This document shows positions 10,878 through 20,883 of a stretch of 64,000 nucleotides of DNA, in pieces. How positions within the stretch are numbered: position 1 is the stretch's first letter; every line of letters starts with the position of its first letter. Location: the NCBI GenBank assembly GCA_963921425.1, contig OY992832.1, forward strand, positions 8,060,001 to 8,124,000, written 5' to 3'. The stretch is from Dryas octopetala (lineage: Eukaryota > Streptophyta > Magnoliopsida > Rosales > Rosaceae). The notes beneath the pieces are model-generated. The model was not told the DNA's origin, did no database searches, and was given only the letters and a program-made list of their open reading frames with translations. The position numbers and the translations under genes are program-made.

Positions 10878-12506
10878 CTATGCCTTACTTGGAAGAGGAG
10901 GGATACTCTGCTCATTCCTGAAGAAATTTTCTGGATCAACAGCAGTCTTCACCTTCACCAACCTATCAAAATTGTCATTGAAGTACTTCACCCCATAAGC
11001 CTTCCCTTCTTCAAAGCTATCTGTACCAAAGTTATTGACACCAATGTCAAGGTCCCTATAATTCAAGAAAGCACTCCTTGGGCTCTTGGACACAAATGGG
11101 GTCATGTAACTGAAAAGCCTCCTACTCTGTGTGGTAAAATTCTTCTCTGCCTCATTCCCTTGTATCTCCCAATTCACCGAGTACTGAATCTTGAACAAGT
11201 TCCCGGCGCGGTGCGGAAAAGGCGCCTCCGACGCCGGAATCCGGCTCATTTCGCCGCCATATGGGTTGAAAACCAACCCTACTTTCCCCACCTCAATCAT
11301 CTTCTTCCACAACCACTCCAACCCATCTCTCGAAATTGGGGTCTGAACATAGTCAGACTTCCTCTTCAAGAAATTAGCATTATTAACGTTTCGATCAAGC
11401 AGTACCTCAGGGCTGGTCGCGTTATCATAACCCCACCAAAGCACAGATTGAATCCAGTTCATTTCTATACAGTTGTCCTTCTTCAAACCCAGTTCAGGAA
11501 ACTCCTTCCCCAACAAAGCCACAAGCTGCTCTGCATTTCCCAAAAACTCAGCCAAAATCGAAATTCTCACAGTCTTCTCACCCTTCTTCACTTTGGAACT
11601 CACCGGCTGCAAAAGCATCCTCAACCACAGACCATCATCTGTGGTAGGTGCCACCTCTTGCCACCTCACAACGACGTCGGTTGCATTCTCTTCCAAGTAC
11701 CTCTCAACCCGAAAAACCGTAACCGTTTTCGGTACAGAAACCAACCGCAACTTGAAGGAGACAATTACTCCAAAACTCGCTCCACCTCCTCCTCTAATTG
11801 CCCAAAACAGGTCCTCCCCCATCGCCTTCCGGTCCAGAAGCTTCCCATTTACGTCGACGATCAGCGCGTCGATAACATTGTCGGAGGCGAGGCCGTACTT
11901 CCTCAACAAGTTGCCGTAACCGCCGCCGCTGATGTGACCGCCGACGCCGACCGTGGGACAAATTCCGGCGGGAAAGCCGTAGTCTTTCGTCTTCTCCCAA
12001 ATCCTGTAGTACAGTTCTCCGAGCGTGGCGCCGGTCTGAGCCCAGACAGACTTGTCTTCAACGTCGACGGCGATGTTCCGGAGATTGAACATGTCGAGGA
12101 CGATGAAGGTGTTGTCGGAGACATAAGAAATACCCTCGTAGTCGTGCCCGCCGCTTCGGATTTTGAGCTGTACGCCGAGCTGTTTGGCGCATAAAACAGA
12201 GGCCTGGACATGGGACTCGGTGGAGGGGGTGACTATGAGGATTGGTTTTGGTGTCGATGTTTTGTTGAAACGCGCGTTTCGGATGTAGGCTCTGAGCACA
12301 GAAGTGTATTCAGGATTGTTTTGGGCGAAGAGTATGTTTGACACTTGGCCTGTTGAGTTTGTTTTGGTGTTCAGGCATTGAAGAAAGGTGTCATAAACAG
12401 AGTCCGAGGCTGCCCATGAAGCAGAGACACGAAGAAGAAGAAGAAGAAGAAGTGGAAGAATCATGGTAGACACCGAAAGATGAGAACAGGGGATTGCTTC
12501 TCTCAT
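10878..12506 (-). CDS. BBE-like FAD-linked oxidoreductase (BBE-c), GC-rich
   Basis: Intact, intronless BBE-like enzyme. The frame is open further upstream, but its first ATG is at 12506 (542 residues). A second ATG at 12464 begins a classic signal peptide (MILPLLLLLLLRVSASWA), has an ACC-ATG context, and would give 528 residues; it may be the main start. Counting from 12506, the flavin-linking His is about 120 ([13 protein letters not shown]) and Cys about 182 ([18 protein letters not shown]). The gatekeeper residue is Val, the oxidase type. Active-site Tyr of GGGYG, Lys and Gln of KIQY, and LNYRDLDIG are all present. The FAD-domain half (about 11200-12200) is much richer in GC and CpG than the other copies. 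Likely a secreted sugar or oligosaccharide oxidase; substrate not determinable. Confidence 0.93.
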   Translation of the reverse strand: MREAIPCSHLSVSTMILPLLLLLLLRVSASWAASDSVYDTFLQCLNTKTNSTGQVSNILFAQNNPEYTSVLRAYIRNARFNKTSTPKPILIVTPSTESHVQASVLCAKQLGVQLKIRSGGHDYEGISYVSDNTFIVLDMFNLRNIAVDVEDKSVWAQTGATLGELYYRIWEKTKDYGFPAGICPTVGVGGHISGGGYGNLLRKYGLASDNVIDALIVDVNGKLLDRKAMGEDLFWAIRGGGGASFGVIVSFKLRLVSVPKTVTVFRVERYLEENATDVVVRWQEVAPTTDDGLWLRMLLQPVSSKVKKGEKTVRISILAEFLGNAEQLVALLGKEFPELGLKKDNCIEMNWIQSVLWWGYDNATSPEVLLDRNVNNANFLKRKSDYVQTPISRDGLEWLWKKMIEVGKVGLVFNPYGGEMSRIPASEAPFPHRAGNLFKIQYSVNWEIQGNEAEKNFTTQSRRLFSYMTPFVSKSPRSAFLNYRDLDIGVNNFGTDSFEEGKAYGVKYFNDNFDRLVKVKTAVDPENFFRNEQSIPPLPSKA

Positions 12507-12569
12507 TGGGTTTGTCAAATTTTGCCTTTGCTTTTGGCTGTGTTATAAAAAGAGAGGAGGGGGCTTGGG

Positions 12570-12577
12570 TTTATATA
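12570..12577 (-). promoter_or_regulatory. TATA box of BBE-c
   Basis: TATATAAA on the minus strand. Initiation about 30 nt downstream would put both candidate start codons (12506 and 12464) in the transcript, so it does not decide between them. Confidence 0.5.
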
Positions 12578-12689
12578 ACTTTTTTTTTTTTTTTTTTCTA
12601 GTACAGATCGAATAACAAGAGGGAGGTTTATATACTTAATATGGATATTATTGTATGTAATTTAATGTAGAAAAAAAATCGTAAGTTTG

Positions 12690-13020
12690 CGAATGAAAAA
12701 TCAATTTCATTCTCATGCTTAGTAAGTACAAGAAAGATAAATTAATTCTTGGTCCAAAAAAATCTATTGCTTTTATTGGGGGAAAACAAAATCTTTATTG
12801 AAGTAATGAAATTGATTTTTCATTTTTAGAAAAGTATTTATTGTTTTTTTTTTTTTGACAAAATTAAGTCTACTATTATTTTAAAATAAATAATAAATTA
12901 AGATATAATTAAAAAATTGACCAAACATAACATTTATTATTTTTAATTTCTAGTTTATTTTTTCAAGTTTATCAAATACAGGAAAACTGAAAAACAAATT
13001 TTCACATTTTCTTATCCAGA
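12690..13020. mobile_element. MITE-like repeat, copy A
   Basis: Resembles 31085-31440 along its length. Shared blocks include GTAAGTACA, TCAATTCTTGG-like text, a stretch around CTATTATTTTAAAATA, and the order of T-rich segments. The right flank (near 13040) has the CCAAACGAACC-type end common in small plant DNA transposons. Ends are uncertain and it does not code. Confidence 0.45.
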
Positions 13021-15400
13021 CAGATACAAAAGAATTTCGTCAACCAAACGAACCGTTTTCAATGGTGGTGAGAAAATTCAATGGGAAAATATTAGAAACG
13101 GAATATGTTACGTATGTATTGCCGGTTTTGGCCATTCGGCACCAATCATGGGCATACTTTTCTGAATTACTAGGTGGAACGAATATGACCACACGAATTT
13201 GTGTATATTTTGACTCTTCTTTTTGTTTTTGATAAGATGTGTACATTTTGGTTGACTTTGATTAAATGACTTTGGACAGAGAATTTTTTGTGCACAATTA
13301 ACTACCCATTATGTAATTTATGTGGGCTAAGTCTTCATGGAAGAGTCTCTCATTTATGTGTTATGATTTTTTGGGATGTTCATGTACTAGTCAAAGGTTT
13401 ATGAATTTATTACCAAAAAAAGGTTAACAATTTTTGTTCGATATAATCCAAAACAAAGAATCCTAATGTTTCGGTAATTATTTAATGAGAGATTATACTT
13501 AACAAACTCTATTGATATATATTGGCTTAAGATACCTAACCAAGAACAGAAAAGAATTCACTGCACTTTTGACCAGGAAAAAAGAAAACCGACTAAGAAC
13601 TAACAACAAATTTCCTATGTCAGAAACAAAGAAGGGTTATGAAATTACTGTATCGAAATTATTTTTCAGAATTTTGATCACAATAATAAGATAATCTCAA
13701 ACTTATGATTCTCTGACACCCGACAACGAAACCCCTTGACCGAAAAAAGACAACTAAACGTCTGAACCCAATATTTACGAAGGGATTGGAGAATGTGTAG
13801 ATCTTGGCTTTTTTGCCAGTTCCCATCCCACATATAATTTTGTTATGGGATAATTACCAAAAATTATTCCCATATCAGTGAAAAGTATGGATTCTCTAGC
13901 GGCAAGGGAAGCGTTGCCAGCCAAGACGCTGTTACGTGGTTGGGTAATTTATTACAGTAATAACTAATTAACTGAGCTTATTTAAAGTTATCGCCTTTGA
14001 TCTTCTATGAAGTTATTTTCTACTAAATAAATTTAAAAAAAAAAAAAACTAATTAACCAACTGATTATACATTATAGTCCCTAGTCCTCTTGCAACGGCC
14101 ATCATGCAAATACCATCCCATCACGAATCTCATCGCAACCTAATATGCGTAAATAATTTAAAATTTTTATATATCGAGTATATGTATTGTTAATGCAAAA
14201 GATAAACAGACACATATATAATGTATATACATAGAAAGTATGACCATAAAAATTCATTAAGTATTCGCCGTATATTAGTACTGAATTTAGGCCGACTCTG
14301 TAATATATATGACCCATTTATACACGGCTCCTAATAACTTTGTCTTAAATTCCTTTTATATATAGGAAGTTTGTCTAAAATAATGTCAAAGATGCACTTA
14401 TAAGTAAATTTTCAAATTTAATTTCTATTCATATTTTCTAATAAATTTGAACAATTTAGAAGGTTGACACCGACTAGCATGAAGTCAAACAAGAAAGAGA
14501 ATTAGTAAGTTTTGGGTGGGTTAATTCATAGTATTAATCAACTAATCAATCTTTTCTAACAAAAAAAAAAATCAATAAATTTAGATTTAAATTTAGGGCG
14601 ATAATATTGAACATTTTTATAAGCATTGAAATTGCTTTCTTTCTTTTTTGTTTCTTTATAATTTGGGCCTGAAAGAATTCTTTCTTAATTGGGAGAACAT
14701 AACATAAAAGAACTCGATCGATCATAAAATTAAAGGAGAAGACAGAATTAGTACTTAATTATTTGATTTTTTAGCATTATTATTCCAATATTAAATCATT
14801 AAATTTATAGCAATGTTCATCTTTTTCTCCAAATGCATGGATTGTTAATTAAGGTCATTGCCTGTTCAAAGACATTCAGTCACCTCACCTAGCTTGTTCC
14901 GAAATGTAAGAACGTGTTGAAATTAATTAATCTTGTAAATTTTACAAGTGAACAGCTAGGTGCATGTGCATCATGAATGTATTGATATATATATTGTAGA
15001 GAGAACAAATTTTATAGTTGTATATGTAGCAGGTAGGTGTAACATGTGCTTAATTATGATATATGGTCGGCAAAGCATGTATCTAGAGCATTTACCACTA
15101 TCCGCATGCACAAGTCAATGTTATTAAGCAATATAGTGTGCCATTTGAGAGTTCAGTTTTGGAAGCCAACCATTGTCAACTTGCTGAATTGCCCAATCGG
15201 TGGGTGTTGTGCCTGCCTAGCTAGCTAGCTTGCTAGATAGATTTTGAACTTTTCAAATTAGCGGCCACTTTTAATATGTGGGCACAACAGGGTTTTGACT
15301 TTTGAGTCTTTGACTTGCTCTTAAAATTCTTTCGATATATACATAGCTATTTTTTATTTTTAAATTTTTAGAAAATTATCTAAAAATTCTTTAAAATAAA
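13021..15400. other. AT-rich intergenic DNA between BBE-c and BBE-d
   Basis: About 2.4 kb. No open frame with recognisable similarity. Contains homopolymer runs (A-run near 14035) and TAGC tetranucleotide repeats near 15218-15232. No RNA gene seen. Confidence 0.45.
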
Positions 15401-15579
15401 AGGTAATGCTAGGAAGATTATTTCATTGTACCATATTTGTGGTACCACATGATGTGGCTTCCTAATTTAAAAATAAAAAGAGAGAGAGAGGGAGAGAGAG
15501 ATCAAGAGAGTGACTAAAAAGTCACATCATATAGTATCACAAATATAGTACAAGACCCGGTCCCTTTTAGTATTTTCCT
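15401..15579. mobile_element. Short MITE with terminal inverted repeats
   Basis: About 179 bp. The left arm (AGGTAATGCTAGGAAGA, then TTGTACCATATTTGTGG) is mirrored by the right arm, whose reverse complement reads AGGAAAATACTAAAAGGGA and then TTGTACTATATTTGTGA. The arms pair for about 60 bp around a centre with a GA-rich run (15479-15500). Non-coding. Confidence 0.65.
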
Positions 15580-16104
15580 ATAATAAAATTGGGTCTAGTA
15601 GGTCTGAGTGTCAGAAAACTATAGTTAGTTTAAGGCCCAAACTGCTACTTACTAGAGTCAAGTTGTCTTTGGGCTTGCGGACGCTTGAAGTTTTGAAAGT
15701 GTTGAAAACTTGAACATGCTGTGATTTTATAAAACTCAAAACGCTTGTTTTTATTTTATTTTATGCCAGAAAACACTCTTTATTTTTTAAAACACAAAAT
15801 TTGAGCAATTCAATGTCAATTGTCAAGTTTGCACTTCAAAGGAAAGTTTCTTGAATTGTTGAATGACATTTTGGAAACTCCAGCACAATGAAACATACAA
15901 TGTAAATAGAACCGGACCTTATTCTCCTCAAACAGAAGAGCATGTACAACAAAAAAGAATATTAACGGGTTTTTTTTACTCATTTTATTTTTATGCAATC
16001 CATAATATCTTATACAAATAAAATTTCATTCCTTAATCACTGATTCTTGTTTTAGTATAGTCAGCAAGCTAATAGATATAAGTTAATATACAAAGCAGCC
16101 TGCT
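15580..16104. other. 3' flank of BBE-d
   Basis: No gene seen. AT-rich sequence immediately downstream of BBE-d on the minus strand; it should include its 3' UTR. Confidence 0.45.
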
Positions 16105-17724
16105 TTACTCTGCCATTTTACCTTCCCAAGCTGTACTAAGAGATGGGATACTTTGTTCATATTTAAAAAAGTTTCCTGGATCTACTGCAGTTTTCACTTG
16201 TACCAACCTGTCAAAATTGCCCTTGAAGTACTTGTTCCCCCAAACACTAGCTTCTGAGTAGCTTGCATTGCCATTTCCATTGGTACCCAAATCAACATCT
16301 CTGTAATTCAGATATGAACACCTTGGTGACTTTGACACATAAGGTGTCATATATTCATAAAGCCTTCTTATCTGATCAAGATGTTGATCTTCAGCCTCCT
16401 CACCTTCCTCTTTCCAATTCACTGAGTACTGGATTTTGTACACATTTCCTGCTCTATGTGGAAATGGGGTTTCAAGCTCAGAAATTTCACTCATTTTTCC
16501 ACCATAAGGATTGAATGTAAGCACTGGCTTTCTCAATTCCATCATTTTCTTCCACAGTCCTTCAAGACCCTCCTTTGAAATTGGTTCTTGGATGTAATCA
16601 GATTTCTTCTTCAAAAACTTCTCTGATGCTGGTTGTCTTTCAAGCAAAACATCAGTGGAAGTACCAATTGGGTAATTAGACCAATACAGGACTGATTCTA
16701 TCCACTTCATTTCAATATAGTCCTCATGCTTCAAACCCAATTGTGGCAAACTCTCATCCATCAAAGCATGAAGCTTTTCTGCATTTCCCAGAAACAATGC
16801 AACAAATTTAGCTTTCACACTCTGATGCCCCTTTTTATTCACAGGCATCACAACCACCCTAATGAAAAGATCTTCATGGGTTTTATCGGCTACATACTGC
16901 CATTGATGAACAATGTCGGTGGCACCTTGTTCCAAGGTCCTTTCAACTCTAAAAACTGTGACAATTTCTGGGACAGAAACCAACTTGATTTTCCAAGAAA
17001 CTATGACCCCAAAGCTAGCTCCACCTCCACCTTTAATGGCCCAAAAAAGGTCTTCTCCCATTGACTCTCTATCTAGAACTCTTCCATTAACATCAACTAT
17101 TTGAGCATCAATGAGGTTATCCACAGAAAGACCATGTTTCCTCATCAAGTTTCCATACCCACCTCCACTCAAGTGTCCTCCAACCCCTACTGTGGGACAA
17201 ACCCCAGCTGGGAAGCCATGGATGCTGCTCTGCTCTGCTACTCTGTAATAAAGCTCACCCAGTGTTGCTCCAGACTCAACCCATGCGCTCTCATCTTCTG
17301 TGTTGACAGTTATGGATTTTAGATTGAACATGTCGATGATGATGAATGGAAGGTCCGAGACATAGGAAAGGCCATCGTAGTCGTGGCCGCCGCTGCGGAT
17401 TCTGAGCTGGAGGCCATGGATTTTGGAGCAGAGGATTGAAGCTTGGATGTGGGACACATGGGTCGGGGTGACAATGAAGAGTGGCTTTGGAGTTGTGGGG
17501 GTTGTGAATCGGAGGTTTCTGATGTAGGAATGCAAGATGGGTGTGTATGAAGGGTTAGTTGGGAAATAGGTGACTGCTGAGATTGGTGGGGAGGAATATT
17601 GGGACAGATTGGAAAGGCATTGGAGGAAGGTCTCTTGGATTAGATGTGAAGCTGCTGCCATGGAAACATGGAGAAGAAGGAAGGACCCAATTGCTAAAAT
17701 TGCAGAACTACTTGGAGTTTTCAT
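16105..17724 (-). CDS. BBE-like FAD-linked oxidoreductase (BBE-d)
   Basis: Intact 539-residue, intronless BBE-like enzyme. The ATG at 17724 opens a signal peptide (residues 1-24, hydrophobic core AILAIGSFLLLHV). Flavin-linking His114 sits in RSGGHDYDGLSY and Cys176 in [18 protein letters not shown]. The gatekeeper is Val, so direct reaction with O2 is expected. Active-site Tyr (GGGYG), Lys and Gln (YKIQYSVNW) and LNYRDVDLG are present. It ends FFKYEQSIPSLS followed by an unusual polar tail (TAWEGKMAE). With BBE-c it has the most complete canonical active site in the array. Family members include oligogalacturonide, cellodextrin and monolignol oxidases; which applies here is unknown. Confidence 0.94.
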   Translation of the reverse strand: MKTPSSSAILAIGSFLLLHVSMAAASHLIQETFLQCLSNLSQYSSPPISAVTYFPTNPSYTPILHSYIRNLRFTTPTTPKPLFIVTPTHVSHIQASILCSKIHGLQLRIRSGGHDYDGLSYVSDLPFIIIDMFNLKSITVNTEDESAWVESGATLGELYYRVAEQSSIHGFPAGVCPTVGVGGHLSGGGYGNLMRKHGLSVDNLIDAQIVDVNGRVLDRESMGEDLFWAIKGGGGASFGVIVSWKIKLVSVPEIVTVFRVERTLEQGATDIVHQWQYVADKTHEDLFIRVVVMPVNKKGHQSVKAKFVALFLGNAEKLHALMDESLPQLGLKHEDYIEMKWIESVLYWSNYPIGTSTDVLLERQPASEKFLKKKSDYIQEPISKEGLEGLWKKMMELRKPVLTFNPYGGKMSEISELETPFPHRAGNVYKIQYSVNWKEEGEEAEDQHLDQIRRLYEYMTPYVSKSPRCSYLNYRDVDLGTNGNGNASYSEASVWGNKYFKGNFDRLVQVKTAVDPGNFFKYEQSIPSLSTAWEGKMAE

Positions 17725-18553
17725 GACATGAGAGTTGGGTTTTGTTGGATTGGCCGAAATGTGCTTGGGACAACGTACAGCTAATAAATCATTAGGAAGT
17801 TTCTGCTTGCAAGTTTCAATCTAAAGGTTGGTGTTTGATAATTGAAGAGAGAGAAATTGGGGCGGTCTAACTCAAAAGTCTTTGATCATTAAAGTTGGGC
17901 CAGGAGCCTTTAGGGCCCAGATTGCATGCAGGCCAACAAGCAATGCGAGTATTAACATGATGTTGATGACTATGGATAAAAACATATTCATACCAAAAAA
18001 AATTTATTATATTAGAGTGAAACGAACTTTTTCGGATCTAACTTAATCATAACCCTTATCTCACCTACTTTCACCGCTTGGGTTACCCTTAAGGCTTATG
18101 TTCATACAAAAACATGCAAAGAAAAGATGTCCAACAGCTTATATATCCACTACAACTAATCCCATTCTTAACCTACGTGGAATTACAAGAGGCACATAAC
18201 TGCAGTTTACAATTATATGTATGTATATATTAATAATGTTGCACTTTCCTTTATTGAGTAATAGTTTTGCACTTCTTTTTTCCATGAATAATAATTCTGC
18301 ACTTAGGTATCCGAAAGGTGGCTTTAGAAGAAGGTAAATTCTTTGAACTGTATGAAACGTAGTTTTAGTCTCTTCCGTGTTGTTCAATTAATCTTGCAAA
18401 AGCCACTTTTTAATTTTGCTTGGCTTTCCAGGACCTCTAAACAGCACAAACAAGATAAACATTGAACATAGCTGGAGCCAATTGCTGGCTTGTCTCCAGT
18501 GGACATCCAATGGTTTTCAATTCATATACATAGCAAAAACATCATCAGATTTG
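17725..18553. other. Divergent intergenic region between BBE-d and BBE-e
   Basis: BBE-d (minus) and BBE-e (plus) point away from each other, so both promoters lie here. No clear TATA box was found for BBE-d. No other gene seen. Confidence 0.45.
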
Positions 18554-18563
18554 TATATAAATA
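18554..18563 (+). promoter_or_regulatory. TATA box of pseudogene BBE-e
   Basis: TATATAAATA on the plus strand, about 61-70 nt upstream of the ATG at 18624. The leader contains the TTTCCTCTGCA segment (reverse complement) shared with BBE-a and BBE-b. Confidence 0.5.
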
Positions 18564-18623
18564 AAGATTATATTAGTGATCAGCTCCTACAATCTCATTT
18601 GCAATTTTGCAGAGGAAATAAAT

Positions 18624-20250
18624 ATGGCAATCTTACAAGTAAAACTGCTTCTTCCAATTCTTTGCATCCTTTTCAATTCGGTACGGTCCACAACTTCCAA
18701 TCCAACATTATCTGAAGCCTTTCTCCAATGTTTTTCCTCCCAGATACACCATTCTTACAACTCAACTAATCATATAATTCTGACCAGCAACAGTTCTGCT
18801 TATACCTCAGTCTTGCAAGCTTCCGTACACAACCTCAAACTCTTCAACATTTCAACCCCAAAACCAGAAGCTATCATCACTCCTTTTCATGACTCTCATG
18901 TCCAAGCAGCTGTAATTTGCTCCAAGGAAAAGGGCATACAGATAAGAAGCCGAAGCGGGGACCATGACTATGAGGGTCTATCTTATGAACCCAGATCTCC
19001 TTTTGCCATCATTGATCTTGTCAATCTTCAGTCCATTGATGTTGACATAAAGAATGAGAGTGCTTGGGTTGAGTCAGGTGCTACTCTGGGAGAGTTGTAT
19101 TACAAAATTGCAGAGAAAAGTAAAGTCTATGGATTTCCAGCAGGGTTTTGTCTCAGTGCTGGTGTGGGGGGACATATTAGTGGAGGTGGGTTTGGTAACT
19201 TATTTGGAAAATATGGTATAGCAGCTGACAATGTTATTGATGCTAGGATTGTTGATGTTAATGGCAGAATTCTGAACAGACAATCTATGGGAGAAGAGCT
19301 CTTTGGGGCTATTAAAGGAGGGCAAGGCTCAAACTTTGGAGTCATTCTGGCATGGAAGCTTAGGTTGGTTCCTGTTCCCCCATCTGTTACAGTTTGCAGA
19401 ATTGTAAAAACCAAAGAACAAGGTGCAACCAAACTTCTTTCTAAATGGCAAAATGTTGCAGATAAGCTTCATGAAGACCTTTTCCAACATTTGGTTATCA
19501 GAGTTGGAAATGAAGCTGGCACAAAAGGTAGCAAAAATGTCAAAGTTTCGTTCGATTCGTTGTTTTTGGGGCCGGTTGAGAAACTTCTGCACTTGATGCA
19601 GGACAATTTCCCAGAGTTAAGTTTAGACCGTGGCCATTGTTCCGAAATGAGTTGGATTGACTCTGTTCTTGACTTTGCTGGCATCTCAAGACCCCAGTTC
19701 TTAGAAGTTTCAGCTAGGCGGACTGATAAGCTTGAGCGCTTCTTCAAGGCCAAAATATCAGACTTTGTGAGTGAACCCATTTCAGAATCTGGCTTGGAAG
19801 GTTTATGGAAAACACTACTTGGAGTAGAGACATCCTTATTGATATTGACACCTTATGGTGGAAGATCAATGAGTACTGAGATTTCTGATTCATCAGAAAC
19901 TCCTTTCCCACGTAGAATTGGAAACATGTTTAGAATCCAGTATTTGGTGACTTGGGATGATGACAAGGAAACTGAGAAGCATATTGGGTGGATGAGAAGG
20001 GTGTATGCATACATGGCACCATATGTCACCATATGTCTCAAAGTCCCCAAGAACTGCTGCCTATTTGAACTATAGGGATGTTGAGTTGAGTAGGAACAAG
20101 GATGGTAATGCAAGCTATGCACAAGCAAGCAAATTGGATTTGAAGAATAACTTTAAAAAACTTATTAATTTTAAGTCCTTTGTTAATATTGGTAACTTCT
20201 TTAGAAAGGAAAAGAGCATCCCTGTGCTTCCCATCCAAGGGAAAATTTGA
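18624..20250 (+). pseudogene. BBE-like pseudogene BBE-e (inverted copy)
   Basis: The only plus-strand member of the array. The ATG at 18624 (MAILQVKLLLPILCIL) is the homologous start. The frame is open to 20075, where a tandem duplication of 10 bp (CACCATATGT, about 20017-20036) shifts it, so the last 70 residues fall into another frame ending at 20250. The tail is also eroded: the IWGLKYF segment is missing and LNYRDLDLG has become LNYRDVELS. Even before the shift, key sites are damaged: RSGGHDY is [16 protein letters not shown] is CLSAGVGGH, and FWAIRGGGG is FGAIKGGQG. The His and Cys that link FAD remain. A truncated 483-residue protein could be made but is unlikely to be a normal enzyme. 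Confidence 0.9.
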
Positions 20251-20883
20251 AGTTAATAGATGGGTTTGGGCAAAAGAAGAAAGCAAAAAAAAAAAAAAAA
20301 AAATTGTGATTGAGGGAGCTTGCAGTTGTTGCTTTTGTGGGCTGCTTGTAATTTAGTTTCCTGGTGCCGTTTGTTTGGTCTGGTGCCATGCTATTTAATT
20401 TTCTGTTATGGCAGTTAGTTCCTTGGTGAGCCTTCTTCTTTTTCCCCATTTTGGGCTGCTTGGCCTTGTATAGTGTATTTGGCCATTGGTCATGAAATAA
20501 AGTATTGTACAACAATACAAAATCATGCATTGAATTATATTGATAGCACCATTTGAATATGAAGCTTTTTTTTTTCTTTTTTTTTTTTGTGTCGTTCGTG
20601 AACTTTATTTAATAGAAGAACCAACTAAAACCCTTTTCCTGTGTTTGGCTGTCTGGTTCATTTTTTCTGTGGGCTTTGCATGTGTTGAAGTAATTCTACC
20701 CAATGATTTAGTACCAAATTATAATAAAAACAGACTAAGAAAGAAAAGAAGAGACAAAGGATTTGTACTAATATAAGTACTGGAAGCTTAATATTCTCTA
20801 ATCCCAACAAAATTTTGTGTTAACTTCTTATTTATGCACTTTAAAAAAGCATAACCTAAGCTCCCTGTGCTCCTCCTTTATAA
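20251..20883. other. Convergent 3' flanks of BBE-e and BBE-f
   Basis: No gene seen. It has an A-run (about 20285-20303), a plus-strand AATAAA at 20496 that could serve BBE-e, and a T-rich run near 20566-20590. Confidence 0.45.

Noticed and set aside
11160..12194. 344-codon open frame on the plus strand across BBE-c
   Set aside because: It is the complement of a conserved, GC-rich BBE-like coding region; high GC removes stop codons by chance. Its translation resembles no protein I know.
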